A DNA stretch of 45,964 nucleotides from Ignavibacteria bacterium (GCA_019187405.1 JABAQZ010000030.1:1-45964); one strand, 5' to 3'; positions 26,853 to 36,420 are shown, numbered from the stretch's first letter. The notes: generated from the sequence alone by a model not told the origin. Translations and numbers: made by a program.

Positions 26853-29770
26853 AATCGGCAAACAATCCGCAGGATATTTTAATTGAATCACTTGACGGAA
26901 TATATCTTGTGGATGCAGGCGCAGGTACGGGAAAAACATATTCCATAGTGAGAAGATACGGAAATCTACTTGATAAAAAAGTAAAGCCGGAAGAAATTCT
27001 TCTGATAACTTTCAGCAGAAATGCTGCCGAGCAGATGAAAGATGAAGTAATTACAAACTTATCAGGTAAGATTAGCATAAGCCGGTTACTTGAAGCTCCA
27101 ATCATGACTTTCCATTCCTTTTGTTCAAAAGTAATTAAGTCAGCGGGAACTGATTCTCCTTTAACTATGGGAATCAATGAAAACATCAGCGGTAATTTTG
27201 ACATACTCGAAGAGAAAACGATCGAGCGAGAACTTTTCAGAAGATTTTATTTTACATTCAGAAAAAACAACTCAAAAGGATTTGAAGAGATTTTTCAGTC
27301 ACTTGAAAATAAAATAGACGATGTTCTTAGTATGATTAAAAAGCTCTGCAGCAAAGGAATCTTTCCCGGAAAGAAATCATGGAATGAATCTGACCTTGCT
27401 TCATTAACGGGAAACTTTGAAAGATTTTCCGAAGAATTTGATCGTCTCAATGCTCCCAAACCCGGGAAGAAAAAAGATGTTGTCAATAACGATATTTCAA
27501 TAAGTTTTAAAAAACTGATTAGGGAAAAACTCTATTTAGAAATAGACGAATCAAAAATTTTTAATGAACATGTCCTTAATCCGGATTCCAAGGAATACAT
27601 TTTTTTTGATGACAGTCAGAAAAATTTTATTGAATTCTTCAGGCGGGTTTATATTTCTTATATTGAGTTTTTGCTTAAGAAAAACATGCTCAACTATGAA
27701 TTTCTTGTCATGTTTGCTTACATATCAATTTTGAAAAATCAAAATTTCAGAAAAAAGATTCAGTATCGATACGTTATGATTGATGAATTTCAGGATACAG
27801 ATGAAATACAATTCAAGCTGATAATGCTCTTATGTAAAAACATAAATGACACTGCAAACCTATGTGTTGTAGGCGACTGGAAACAAGGCATTTACGGATT
27901 CAGAAATACTAATATAAAAAACATTACGGATTTTTCCGAGAATCTTACTGCTTACAAGAATGAACTTAACTCAACCGAAAAAATAATTGAATATGATGTA
28001 ACTAAGCATAAAAGAATCATCTTTGAAAATAATTACCGGAGCTCGAAACTTATACTAAACTTCAGCAAAGATACTTTGCTTATTAAAGCTACCAAAAACG
28101 AAGAACCCGATTCGGAATTCGTTAAAAAGTTTTTTGAAAATCCTCTTCTCCCAATGAGAAAACTGGATGATATGACGGAAATTAATTTTTATGAAGCAGA
28201 GGATAAATCATCGGAATATAATCTGCTGATACAGAAAATATCCGAGCTTGTAAACGAAAATAAAAAATATAAAATCCGAGAATTTGATAAAGATGGAAAT
28301 TCAATTGAAAGAAATGTTCGATATTCTGACATTTGTGTGCTTTCGAGAAACCGAAATTTCTGCCTGGAGTTTCAGAGAGAAGCGTTGAAGCAAGATATAC
28401 CTGTAAATTATTCCGGAGGAATGGAGATTTTCTTAAGCGAGCAGGGAATACTTGTTAATGCCTGGCTTAAACTGTTACTTAATGACAGAGATATATCAGG
28501 CTGGCTGCCCGTGTTGGATAAAGAAGGATATGCATATTCTGAAATTAACAAGTTTGCAGAAATTCTCGTTAAGGAAAGTTCCGGAAATACCTTATATAAT
28601 TCATATCCCGATGAAAAGCTTGGAAATTTTTTGAATCATTTAAAGAATAATTCATCAGACATTCAGTTTGCTGCGGGGACAGTTCTCAATCGATATGGCT
28701 TTGATGATGCAGTCAGTATAAAAATTACCGAGGTTATCAGCAATTGGATTAATTCAGGTTTGACTTCTTTGTCTGATATTGTCAGACTTATTGACAATTC
28801 TTCAGATGATGAATTCAGTATAGATTACGGGGATATATCTGACGCAGTCTTAACCCAGACAATCCATAAATCAAAGGGATTGGAATATCCCGTTGTAATA
28901 ATTGCAAACATGAATGTAAAAGTTTTTCCGGATACAAAGGGAGAGCAGGGAGTGATTTCATTTGTTGACAATGCAGGGCTAAGACTGAAGACACAATTCG
29001 GTTTCAACGGGAAGTATTATTATAAATTCAGCAACTGGCATACGGATTTTACAAATGCTGTTTTGAAACAAAAGGATTATGACGAGGAAAGAAGACTTCT
29101 TTATGTCGCAGTTACCAGAGCAAAACAGTATTTATTTTTTACTTCATATTCTCCTTCAATATTTTTCACTGAACTTTCAGAAAAATCCGGCATTCGAGCC
29201 GAGAATGATTTTAGTTACGGTGTTTTACCCGTAAAAACAGCAAAGATTTCAGAAGCTATATCCATTCCTAAACCGCATAAAAAAGAAAATCAGGTAAAGC
29301 TGGTTTCTGTACATTCGCTAATGGAAAAACATGAGCAGGATATAGCCGAATCATTTAAAAGTGGAAATGATTTTGAATTCAGAAAATCCTTGGGTTCGGC
29401 TGAAAAAGGCATACTTATTCACAGACTTGCACAAAAGCTCGCTGCAGGAATTGAGATTGAATCCAAACTTCCTGAAGTAAACAAAATCAAAAAATTCCTG
29501 CAAGGTTTGAATTCGTCAAAGCTAATGTCTGAAGTGAATATCATTTATCCAAAAGATAACGAAGTAATCAGAGGAACGATCGATCTTCTCGCTTTTTATG
29601 AAGATAAAATTGTAATTTATGATTACAAAACTGACGAAAGTAAAAACAATCTTCCCAAATATAAAATACAGATGAATATTTATAAGGAATGTCTTCAGCA
29701 AATATACGCTGATAAACCGGTTGAATGCAAGATTTATTTCCTTACCCTCGATGAATTTGTTGATGTCTAA
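26843..29770 (+). CDS. AddA-like UvrD/Rep helicase-nuclease
   Basis: The 975-residue product is a superfamily 1A helicase fused to a nuclease. Helicase motifs: GAGTGKT (26-32, Walker A), LITFSRNAAEQMK, MIDEFQDTD (motif II), GDWKQGIYGFRN (III), TIHKSKGLEYPVV (V) and YVAVTRAKQ (VI). The C-terminal about 170 residues form a RecB-type nuclease with KGILIHRLAQ, GTIDLLAFYEDK, IYDYKTD and a QMNIYKE helix. With the AddB-like protein this gives two nucleases and one motor, as in AddAB, for resecting DNA ends before RecA loading. Motif III with GDWKQG instead of GDPKQS is a deviation from standard AddA. Chi recognition cannot be judged. Confidence 0.85.
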   Translation: MALKSANNPQDILIESLDGIYLVDAGAGTGKTYSIVRRYGNLLDKKVKPEEILLITFSRNAAEQMKDEVITNLSGKISISRLLEAPIMTFHSFCSKVIKSAGTDSPLTMGINENISGNFDILEEKTIERELFRRFYFTFRKNNSKGFEEIFQSLENKIDDVLSMIKKLCSKGIFPGKKSWNESDLASLTGNFERFSEEFDRLNAPKPGKKKDVVNNDISISFKKLIREKLYLEIDESKIFNEHVLNPDSKEYIFFDDSQKNFIEFFRRVYISYIEFLLKKNMLNYEFLVMFAYISILKNQNFRKKIQYRYVMIDEFQDTDEIQFKLIMLLCKNINDTANLCVVGDWKQGIYGFRNTNIKNITDFSENLTAYKNELNSTEKIIEYDVTKHKRIIFENNYRSSKLILNFSKDTLLIKATKNEEPDSEFVKKFFENPLLPMRKLDDMTEINFYEAEDKSSEYNLLIQKISELVNENKKYKIREFDKDGNSIERNVRYSDICVLSRNRNFCLEFQREALKQDIPVNYSGGMEIFLSEQGILVNAWLKLLLNDRDISGWLPVLDKEGYAYSEINKFAEILVKESSGNTLYNSYPDEKLGNFLNHLKNNSSDIQFAAGTVLNRYGFDDAVSIKITEVISNWINSGLTSLSDIVRLIDNSSDDEFSIDYGDISDAVLTQTIHKSKGLEYPVVIIANMNVKVFPDTKGEQGVISFVDNAGLRLKTQFGFNGKYYYKFSNWHTDFTNAVLKQKDYDEERRLLYVAVTRAKQYLFFTSYSPSIFFTELSEKSGIRAENDFSYGVLPVKTAKISEAISIPKPHKKENQVKLVSVHSLMEKHEQDIAESFKSGNDFEFRKSLGSAEKGILIHRLAQKLAAGIEIESKLPEVNKIKKFLQGLNSSKLMSEVNIIYPKDNEVIRGTIDLLAFYEDKIVIYDYKTDESKNNLPKYKIQMNIYKECLQQIYADKPVECKIYFLTLDEFVDV

Positions 29771-29816
29771 AATCAATAGCCGTTAACATTGTAAATAAAA
29801 CGATTAAATATTATTT

Positions 29817-30293
29817 TTGAAAAAAATTATTTTTATGTTATCTCAAAAATCTTACATTAAAGCAATTGTATCAACAGCCGTTTTATTCGTTTCACTTAAC
29901 ATTTATTCCTGCTGCGTCTTTAAGACTGATCCTCCTGACTTAAGACTTGTTTCTCAGTCATTTCCTTCACAGGTCAGAAACGGACATAGATTCGATCTGA
30001 AGTTTACAGTAGGAAATTTTTCCAATACCGATTGTAATGCGGAAACTACAAAGCAGGGAGTAGTTAATCTGAAGATGATCAGAGATTCAACCATAATACA
30101 GGTTAACAATACCGAAACTCTCAATGAGCTCGAAGACAGTAAAACACAGGAATTTAATTTCAGCGTGCTCATAGAAGGCCAGGGAGTTAACGGAGTTTAT
30201 GAACTTATTTTTACAATTGATCCAAATAACACAACCGGCGATGCATACAGAGATAACAACACATTTAAAAGCTCTGTAACAGTTATTCAGTAA
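29817..30293 (+). CDS. Small lipoprotein with CARDB-like domain
   Basis: The 158-residue product has a signal peptide ending at NIYSCC (Cys32 the likely lipidated residue, though the Tyr at -2 is unusual). The rest is one beta-sandwich of CARDB type: PDLRLVSQSFPSQVRNGHRF, FDLKFTVGNFSNTDC, and the terminal DPNNTTGDAYRDNNTFKSSV. CARDB domains are extracellular adhesion-like folds. The start given is TTG 29817 (MKKIIF); the ATG at 29835 is the alternative and leaves the signal peptide intact. It follows the AddA-like gene by 46 bp but is unrelated in function. Confidence 0.7.
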   Translation: MKKIIFMLSQKSYIKAIVSTAVLFVSLNIYSCCVFKTDPPDLRLVSQSFPSQVRNGHRFDLKFTVGNFSNTDCNAETTKQGVVNLKMIRDSTIIQVNNTETLNELEDSKTQEFNFSVLIEGQGVNGVYELIFTIDPNNTTGDAYRDNNTFKSSVTVIQ

Positions 30294-31351
30294 CATTCTG
30301 TAAAATTGTTTACTGCAAGGTTACTCGTGTTTTTATTTTGGTAAATAACTTTGTTTTGATTTTATCTTAATCCTGCAAAAGGCTCTGATGAGTTTAGCAA
30401 AGAATGTTTAGTAGGTTAGATTTAATTTTTCAAAAAGTAATACCGTATTTTGTAAGATACATTTTGAGAAAGTAAGAAAAGGAATTACTCCTGATCAGAT
30501 GTACTTTGTGTCAATTTGTTAATACTAAAGTATTGAAACAGAAAATTCCGGGAAAATCGGTATGATAGTTAAGTATTATTTTATCCTGGTTGAAAAATAC
30601 CTATTCATCAAAAATACCGCTCAAGTATTCGGTAAACCCGCATAAAGAATATTATTTCCTTTCTCAGGAGCGGTAATTCAAAAAAATGAAATTCAATTAA
30701 AGTGATTTCATGATAACAAGAAGTCAGAATAACAAACTACTGTTTACATTTCTTAAATCAGTTTCGTGAAAATTATTATTACCCGAAAGATGCAAGCAGC
30801 TTAATGCAACAGGTGTTAGTTCATTTTTCAATGAGGGATTGGATTATATTTTAAGTAAATTTTCTTGAAGTAGATGTAATTTTGTTCCCAAACTTCGGTA
30901 TTGGAGTATTTTCAATCGAAGAATTTTTAAATTTCTATCAATTATATAAAGGAGATGGTAAATTTTGATTTGCTAATTATCGATTTTGAAATGATAAAGA
31001 AGACGGAAGTAACGGATAATGCTGCAACGAATGTACAGTTTTAATGCTTAGTATTTCAAAATAAAATATTGTCGTTAATAATTGTTTTTCTCTTAATATT
31101 TTTAAAACTAATAATTCATAATATGCAGACTGTTGACATTATCTGGATTATCGGGCTTGCAGGTTTTTTTTATTTCACTTTCATAAGAAAGCAAAACACC
31201 GGCAGACAGTAATAATCAGAAATTTAATTTTTAAAAAAGTACATCAGCATAATGCTAAAGCATCAAAGTGTAAGATTAAGAATAAGATTATCATTTTAAA
31301 TTAACTTAATCCTGCAGTTTCAGTTTCATATATTTGCATAAAAAAATAATT
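30294..31351. other. About 1 kb AT-rich gap with possible gene decay
   Basis: This gap separates the CARDB lipoprotein gene from ettA. One plus-strand frame looks like eroded coding sequence: it reads KIHFEKVRKGITPDQMYFVS at about 30455-30520, hits two stops, then continues GMIVKYYFILVEKYLF and KNTAQVFGKPA to about 30645 before another stop. I cannot assign a family with confidence. A small membrane micro-ORF lies at 31123-31212. The rest shows no gene, no tRNA and no repeat. Confidence 0.4.
31123..31212 (+). CDS. Candidate 29-aa single-pass membrane microprotein
   Basis: ATG at 31123 opens a 29-residue frame: MQTVDIIWIIGLAGFFYFTF, then IRKQNTGRQ and TAA. It is a textbook small single-span protein: one hydrophobic helix and a positively charged C-terminal tail on the cytoplasmic side. 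It lies 140 bp before ettA on the same strand. No ribosome site is obvious and the gap is AT-rich, so chance is possible. Confidence 0.35.
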   Translation: MQTVDIIWIIGLAGFFYFTFIRKQNTGRQ

Positions 31352-33028
31352 TTGGCAGACAATAAAATAATCTTTTCAATGGTGGGAGTAAGCAAGACCT
31401 TCCCTCCTCACAAGCAGGTATTAAAAAACATTTACCTTTCGTTTTTTTATGGAGCAAAAATCGGAATAATCGGACTTAACGGTTCGGGTAAATCGACTTT
31501 GCTTAAAATCATAGCAGGACTTGAAAAAAATTTTGAAGGCGAGGTTCACTTTACAAAGAATTACAGCATTGGCATTCTTCTTCAGGAACCTGAGATAGAT
31601 GATTCAAAAACAGTAAAGGAAGTCGTCAGCGAAGGAGTTCAGGAAATCATGGATATTCTGAAAGAGTATGAGGAAGTGAATAATAAATTTTCCGAACCGA
31701 TGGATGATGATGAGATGACAAAGCTCATTGAAAGACAGGGAGAGCTTACGGAAAAAATAGAGCATCTGAACGGCTGGGAAATTGATTCGAAACTCGAGAG
31801 AGCTATGGATGCATTGAGAACTCCCGACGGTGATACTCCCGTAAAAAATCTTTCCGGCGGAGAAAGACGCAGAGTGGCATTGTGCAGACTGCTTTTGCAG
31901 GAGCCTGACATTCTGCTTCTGGATGAACCGACAAATCATCTCGACGCTGAATCCATAGATTGGCTCGAACAGCATTTGCAGCAGTATAAAGGAACAGTCA
32001 TTGCAATTACTCATGACAGATATTTTCTTGACAATGTAGCTGGTTGGATTCTTGAACTTGACAGAGGCGAAGGTATTCCATGGGAAGGCAATTACTCTTC
32101 ATGGCTCGATCAAAAAACCAAACGTCTCGAAATGGAGGAAAAGCAGGAAAGTAAAAGAAGAAAAACCCTCGAACATGAACTTGAATGGGTAAGAATGTCT
32201 CCAAAAGCGCGGCATGCCAAATCCAAAGCGCGTCTTCAGGCTTATGACAGAATGATGAATGAAGATACAAAGAAGAAAGAAGAACAACTTGAGATATTCA
32301 TACCAAATGGTCCTCGTCTCGGCAATAAAGTTATTGAAGCAATTAACGTTTCAAAGTCATTCGGCGATAAAATATTGTATGATAATCTCAATTTTTCTCT
32401 TCCTCCTGCCGGAATTGTAGGAGTAATCGGCGCTAATGGAACAGGAAAAACAACTTTATTCCGGCTTATGCTCGGCACAGAGAAACCTGATAAAGGTAGT
32501 TTTGAAATCGGCGAGACAGTTCAGCTTGGTTATATCGATCAGTCACATTCTGAAATAGATCCCGAAAAAACCGTATGGGAAGTAATTTCAGGTGAGAATG
32601 AATTTATAGAAATTGAAGGAAAGCAGTTTAATTCGAGAGCTTATGTTGCAAGATTTAATTTCAGCGGAGCTGATCAGGGCAAAAAAGTTAACATGCTTTC
32701 CGGAGGCGAGAGAAACAGACTTCATCTTGCAATGACTTTAAAATCGGAAGCAAACGTTTTGCTTCTCGATGAACCTACAAACGATATCGACGTGAATACA
32801 TTGAGAGCTCTCGAGGAAGGTCTGGAAAATTTCGCCGGTTGTGCTGTGATAATTTCACATGACAGATGGTTTCTTGACAGGATAGCGACTCACATACTTG
32901 CATTTGAAGGCGATTCGAATGTCGAATTCTTTGAAGGAAGCTATACTGAATATGAAGAATTCAAGAAGAAAAAATTCGGTTATAACGAACCTAAAAGAGT
33001 CCGATACAAAAAGTTAGTTGATAATTAA
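31352..33028 (+). CDS. ettA: Energy-dependent translational throttle protein EttA (ABC-F)
   Basis: The 558-residue product has two ABC domains in one chain and no membrane segment. The first has Walker A GLNGSGKST at 41-49, signature LSGGERRRVALCRLL and Walker B LLLDEPTNHLD. The second has GANGTGKTT, LSGGERNRLHLAM and LLLDEPTNDID. The arm insertion in domain 1 (EHLNGWEIDSKLERAMDALR) and the WILELDRGEGIPWEGNYSSW segment identify the EttA subgroup, which binds the ribosomal E site and gates entry into elongation according to the ADP/ATP ratio. I place the start at TTG 31352 (MADNKIIFSMVG), which matches the usual EttA N-terminus; an in-frame TTG at 31334 would add six residues. Confidence 0.93.
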   Translation: MADNKIIFSMVGVSKTFPPHKQVLKNIYLSFFYGAKIGIIGLNGSGKSTLLKIIAGLEKNFEGEVHFTKNYSIGILLQEPEIDDSKTVKEVVSEGVQEIMDILKEYEEVNNKFSEPMDDDEMTKLIERQGELTEKIEHLNGWEIDSKLERAMDALRTPDGDTPVKNLSGGERRRVALCRLLLQEPDILLLDEPTNHLDAESIDWLEQHLQQYKGTVIAITHDRYFLDNVAGWILELDRGEGIPWEGNYSSWLDQKTKRLEMEEKQESKRRKTLEHELEWVRMSPKARHAKSKARLQAYDRMMNEDTKKKEEQLEIFIPNGPRLGNKVIEAINVSKSFGDKILYDNLNFSLPPAGIVGVIGANGTGKTTLFRLMLGTEKPDKGSFEIGETVQLGYIDQSHSEIDPEKTVWEVISGENEFIEIEGKQFNSRAYVARFNFSGADQGKKVNMLSGGERNRLHLAMTLKSEANVLLLDEPTNDIDVNTLRALEEGLENFAGCAVIISHDRWFLDRIATHILAFEGDSNVEFFEGSYTEYEEFKKKKFGYNEPKRVRYKKLVDN

Positions 33029-33152
33029 TTTTTAAATAAGCTTAGCGAAATCTAAAGCAAAGATTAAAGGAAGATTGCTTTTCACAAATTAAGTAATTTG
33101 CTTCTTGAAGTTTATCCCGATTCATGTAATCTTCTGTTGTAAATTTATCGAA

Positions 33153-33845
33153 ATGAATCTTATTGATGAACTTAAAGATTTCCTCTTTCCTAAGACATGT
33201 GTAATATCGGGAGAATTAATTAAAGAAGATAACTCCAACTCTTACATTAATGATGAAAGTCTAAATATGCTTGAAAGGCTTTCACAAAAGGATTTGCAGG
33301 AACTTTCTGAAAAAACCGATTCAGATTATGCAATCAGTCTCTTCAGCTTCAGAGAAAGTGATGATTTCTCAAAAATTATTTATGAACTTAAATATGCCGG
33401 GAAGAAAAATTTGGGAACATTTCTCGGCAGATTGCTCGGCTATGAATTACTGATTCATTTGCATAATAAGGGAATATCCGGAAAAGAAATCCTTGTTCCT
33501 ATACCTCTGTATAAATCAAAGAAGCGCGACCGCGGTTATAATCAGTCCGATTATCTGTGTAAAGGAATAAGCGAAATATTGGAAGTTAATTTTAAACCTG
33601 ATCTTCTGCTCAGAGTTAAAAATACAAATACTCAGACAAAACTCAACAGGCTTCAAAGAGCTGAAAATGTAAAAGATGCTTTTAAGCTCAACGTCAAATA
33701 TGCGAAGGATATAAAAAATAAAAATATAATTTTGATTGATGATGTAATTACCACAGGTTCAACAGTTAATGAAGCGATAAAGCTATTAAGGCTCAAAGGC
33801 GCTGGAGAAATAACAGTTTGCTCGGCGGCTATGGCAAGGGATTAA
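33153..33845 (+). CDS. comF: ComF-family phosphoribosyltransferase-like protein
   Basis: The 230-residue product has a type I phosphoribosyltransferase domain. Marks are LFSFRESDDFSKIIYELKYA (ComF-specific), LVPIPLYKSKKRDRGYNQS and the PRPP loop ILIDDVITTGSTVNEA near residues 190-207. In competent bacteria ComF supports DNA uptake; elsewhere the role is unclear. The N-terminal zinc finger usual in ComF is reduced to a single Cys (FPKTCVISG), so metal binding there is unlikely. ATG 33153 is preferred over the TTG 16 codons upstream, because MNLIDELKDFLFPKTC is the normal ComF start. Confidence 0.88.
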   Translation: MNLIDELKDFLFPKTCVISGELIKEDNSNSYINDESLNMLERLSQKDLQELSEKTDSDYAISLFSFRESDDFSKIIYELKYAGKKNLGTFLGRLLGYELLIHLHNKGISGKEILVPIPLYKSKKRDRGYNQSDYLCKGISEILEVNFKPDLLLRVKNTNTQTKLNRLQRAENVKDAFKLNVKYAKDIKNKNIILIDDVITTGSTVNEAIKLLRLKGAGEITVCSAAMARD

Positions 33846-33850
33846 AAAAA

Positions 33851-33878
33851 ATCCCGGCAGACTTTGAACTGCCGGGAT
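33851..33878. terminator. Bidirectional terminator between comF and the beta-helix gene
   Basis: A perfect 10-bp stem (ATCCCGGCAG at 33851-33860, CTGCCGGGAT at 33869-33878) lies between two convergent genes. Seven A residues before it give a T-run on the minus strand, so it terminates the 33912 gene well. The plus-strand side has only a short AAATTT. Confidence 0.85.
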
Positions 33879-33911
33879 AAATTTGTATCATTGGATCACA
33901 GATGAATCACA

Positions 33912-36089
33912 TCATTCGCCGAATACATTCGGTATCTGATGAATTACTCTTCTGTCGGATAAATTCTTTACAGATGACTTTACGAAATTTGCATCTGTCG
34001 GAGCAGGTTCCGTTCCGGGGAGTAATATTGCTGACACAAAATTTGAAGCATTATTGTCAACAATAGCTGCATCTCCTCCATCAACAATTCCATCGTCATT
34101 AACATCAGTACTTAAATGACAACCGAGTGCAAAATTTGATGCATCATTATCTACTGGCGCTCCATCTCCTCCGTCAACAATATCATCCTGATTGACATCA
34201 CCATTAAAAATTTCATAAGGCGCAGCAGTTCCGGCGAGATTTCCTCCGTAAGCCTGCGATGGCGACGTGGTAAAATCATAAGTTCCCGTCGGCGCAGCAA
34301 AGCTTATCGGATTTGCGCTTTGCGTTCTGATTGAGTGTTTGGTTAATACTTCAAGATAATAGCTTCCACTTCCTATGCCCGGTCCAAAGTAAATTTTGAC
34401 ACAAGCTACACTTGTGGAAATTATCCATTCTCTCACTCTGTACCATGAGCAATCCCAGATTTCATAAGGAGGAATGGTGTATCTCAGCCAGATACATACT
34501 CTGTATGAATAACAGACAATTTCTTCTAACTTGAAATAAATCTGATAACATTTTTTACCTCCATAAAACTCATCGCAGCCTCTGTAAGTGAATAAATTAG
34601 TACTTGTAATTGCACGCGAATCTCCGTTAAAGTCAACACTTATTCCCGGAATTTCTTTTGCATCCATATTCGCACCTACATTTGATGTTAGTGAAAGTAG
34701 CGAAAGTGATACAAACTCAACGGGGATAAAAGCTGTATTCTGCTCCTGATCTGCATCACAGAGTGTATCTTTATAAGATTCCTGACCGCCAAAACCTCTG
34801 TAAACCGTTGTGTTATATCCTGCATCCCAGCCTCTTGACGTAGTATCCGTAGTAAATGAGATATTATGATCTGCTTCAACTGTTACACCGGGTGTTGGAT
34901 AATAAAGGAACTGTCCTACAAATAACGAATTAACTCCACCGTCAGTTCTGTCGTTTTTTGAAATATTATTGTAAACTTTAACAGTGCTTGGACCGGCAAC
35001 ACCGTCAATTCCTATCGGCAGACATTCAACATCAGCATCAGTAGTTCCGGAGCTCCCTGCTATTCTGATACTATTGTAATACACACCACATGAATAATTA
35101 GTTGTATTGGCATTTGAAGTAGGGTAAATTCCGTAAACATAAGTAGCCGTTGAAATACAGCTGTTTAAAGCCACCATGTTATTGCTCAATTCTATTGAAG
35201 TTACAGGAGTAATTATCGGAGCAGTAAAAGTTACAGGGATAGTAATTATACCTATAAATCCTCCTGCCACTGTTCCTGTCAGGTCATGAATCCAGTTTCT
35301 TCTTACAATGTTTGTTCCGCAGCCCTGAATATTGATTGCTCTTGATCCGCCGGGATCGTTTGGAACTGCAGCATCATGAAGTACTTGATTCATTTCAACT
35401 GTATTATCACTTACTTCAGAGCCGATAAAAATTCCAAGTGATGTAAAGTTTTTGATTGTACATCCTCTCACGGTTGTTCTTTCGTTTATATAAACTCCGG
35501 CAGTGCCGAAATTTTGGATTCCTCTTCGGAAACCGTTGGTGGTAACATTTTCAATTATGTTATCATTGTTACCTCCGGAACCTACAATAGATTGTCCAAT
35601 GTTTACTCCCCTGCCGCCGTTCGTTGCGCCGATTGCGCCAAGACCTACACAGGTAAGATTCATGATTCTATTGTTTGTTGCTCCGTTGGAACATTGAATA
35701 CCGTTAGCGCTTGTTCCGGCATTGGGATTAATTACCGTTAAAGAATGTCCTCCGGTATTAATTCCGTCTATTAAGACGTTATCTGCGCCGTTTAAATCTA
35801 TTACAGAAGCATTAAAGTTGCCTGAAACAGTTTGCGGACCTTGCGGAATTATAATGCAAGTTGCAAATACACCACCGAGTAAAGTAGCTGTACCAGGTTC
35901 AACGGTGCTACCTACAATAGTTACTGTTATTGCTCCTGCTCCGTGAGCTCCTCCGTTTATAGCCGCAAATGCAGCTTGTAAAGTAGGATATGTAGCGGGA
36001 ACGGGATTGACGTTTACGTTTTGCGCAAACGAATTTAAGTTCATTGCAAAAAGCAAAGCAATGACCGAAAGAGAAAATAATTTCTTCAT
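33912..36089 (-). CDS. Secreted beta-helix protein with dockerin tail
   Basis: The 725-residue product has a signal peptide (about 1-22). Residues about 25-430 form a right-handed parallel beta-helix, with YPTLQAAFAAINGG at the start and many short strands such as NRIMNLTCVG, NIIENVTTNGF and NTVEMNQV, as in pectate-lyase-like or adhesin helices. A Cys-rich beta domain (about 510-600, with KLEEIVCYSYRVCIWLRY) replaces the usual HRNSxETWS domain: here the line reads TKHSIRTQS. It is followed by YDFTTSPSQAYGGN and a dockerin (DVNQDDIVDGGD and DVNDDGIVDGGD). No NPFNPST domain is present; the C-terminus is a 35-residue tail. No polysaccharide-lyase catalytic residues could be identified. Confidence 0.82.
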   Translation of the reverse strand: MKKLFSLSVIALLFAMNLNSFAQNVNVNPVPATYPTLQAAFAAINGGAHGAGAITVTIVGSTVEPGTATLLGGVFATCIIIPQGPQTVSGNFNASVIDLNGADNVLIDGINTGGHSLTVINPNAGTSANGIQCSNGATNNRIMNLTCVGLGAIGATNGGRGVNIGQSIVGSGGNNDNIIENVTTNGFRRGIQNFGTAGVYINERTTVRGCTIKNFTSLGIFIGSEVSDNTVEMNQVLHDAAVPNDPGGSRAINIQGCGTNIVRRNWIHDLTGTVAGGFIGIITIPVTFTAPIITPVTSIELSNNMVALNSCISTATYVYGIYPTSNANTTNYSCGVYYNSIRIAGSSGTTDADVECLPIGIDGVAGPSTVKVYNNISKNDRTDGGVNSLFVGQFLYYPTPGVTVEADHNISFTTDTTSRGWDAGYNTTVYRGFGGQESYKDTLCDADQEQNTAFIPVEFVSLSLLSLTSNVGANMDAKEIPGISVDFNGDSRAITSTNLFTYRGCDEFYGGKKCYQIYFKLEEIVCYSYRVCIWLRYTIPPYEIWDCSWYRVREWIISTSVACVKIYFGPGIGSGSYYLEVLTKHSIRTQSANPISFAAPTGTYDFTTSPSQAYGGNLAGTAAPYEIFNGDVNQDDIVDGGDGAPVDNDASNFALGCHLSTDVNDDGIVDGGDAAIVDNNASNFVSAILLPGTEPAPTDANFVKSSVKNLSDRRVIHQIPNVFGE

Positions 36090-36315
36090 TTCCTTCCTAA
36101 TTAAATTAGAAAAATTGGTTGATTTAAGTTTGACTAAACCTAATGCAAAAAATTGAAAGATTCCACATATTTTTTGAGAATATTAATTTTTCTTTAAGAA
36201 TTATAAATCAAGATTTCTTGCAAAGAAAAGTTTATTTCCAGCACTTTTTCAGAATTTGGTTCAATGTTTATCGGTATTACTTTATTCCTACTTAATGTTT
36301 GACACTTAAATGACA

Positions 36316-36346
36316 CCCCTCATACGCTAAATGTATTCCCCCATAC
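36316..36346 (+). promoter_or_regulatory. Possible activator site: direct repeat with 21-bp period
   Basis: The motif CCCYCATAC occurs twice in the same direction, ending at 36325 and 36346, exactly 21 bp apart (two helical turns). It lies in the 398-bp divergent region between the beta-helix gene and the lipoprotein/T9SS island, about 70 bp upstream of a possible -7 element. Such spacing is typical of direct-repeat binding sites for dimeric response regulators such as the LytTR type. No regulator gene is in the window. The rest of 36090-36487 shows no gene. Confidence 0.35.
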
Positions 36347-36412
36347 ACAACCTGTAAATTATTTCATGAAATTAGAGTAACCGCATTTATTCAATGTCAA
36401 AATGCCTTGCTG

Positions 36413-36420
36413 TAATTTTG
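36413..36420 (+). promoter_or_regulatory. Possible Bacteroidota-type -7 promoter element
   Basis: TAATTTTG fits the TAnnTTTG consensus used by the primary sigma factor of Bacteroidota. It lies 68 bp before the first ATG of the lipoprotein/T9SS island. A convincing -33 TTG at the right spacing is not visible. Confidence 0.3.
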
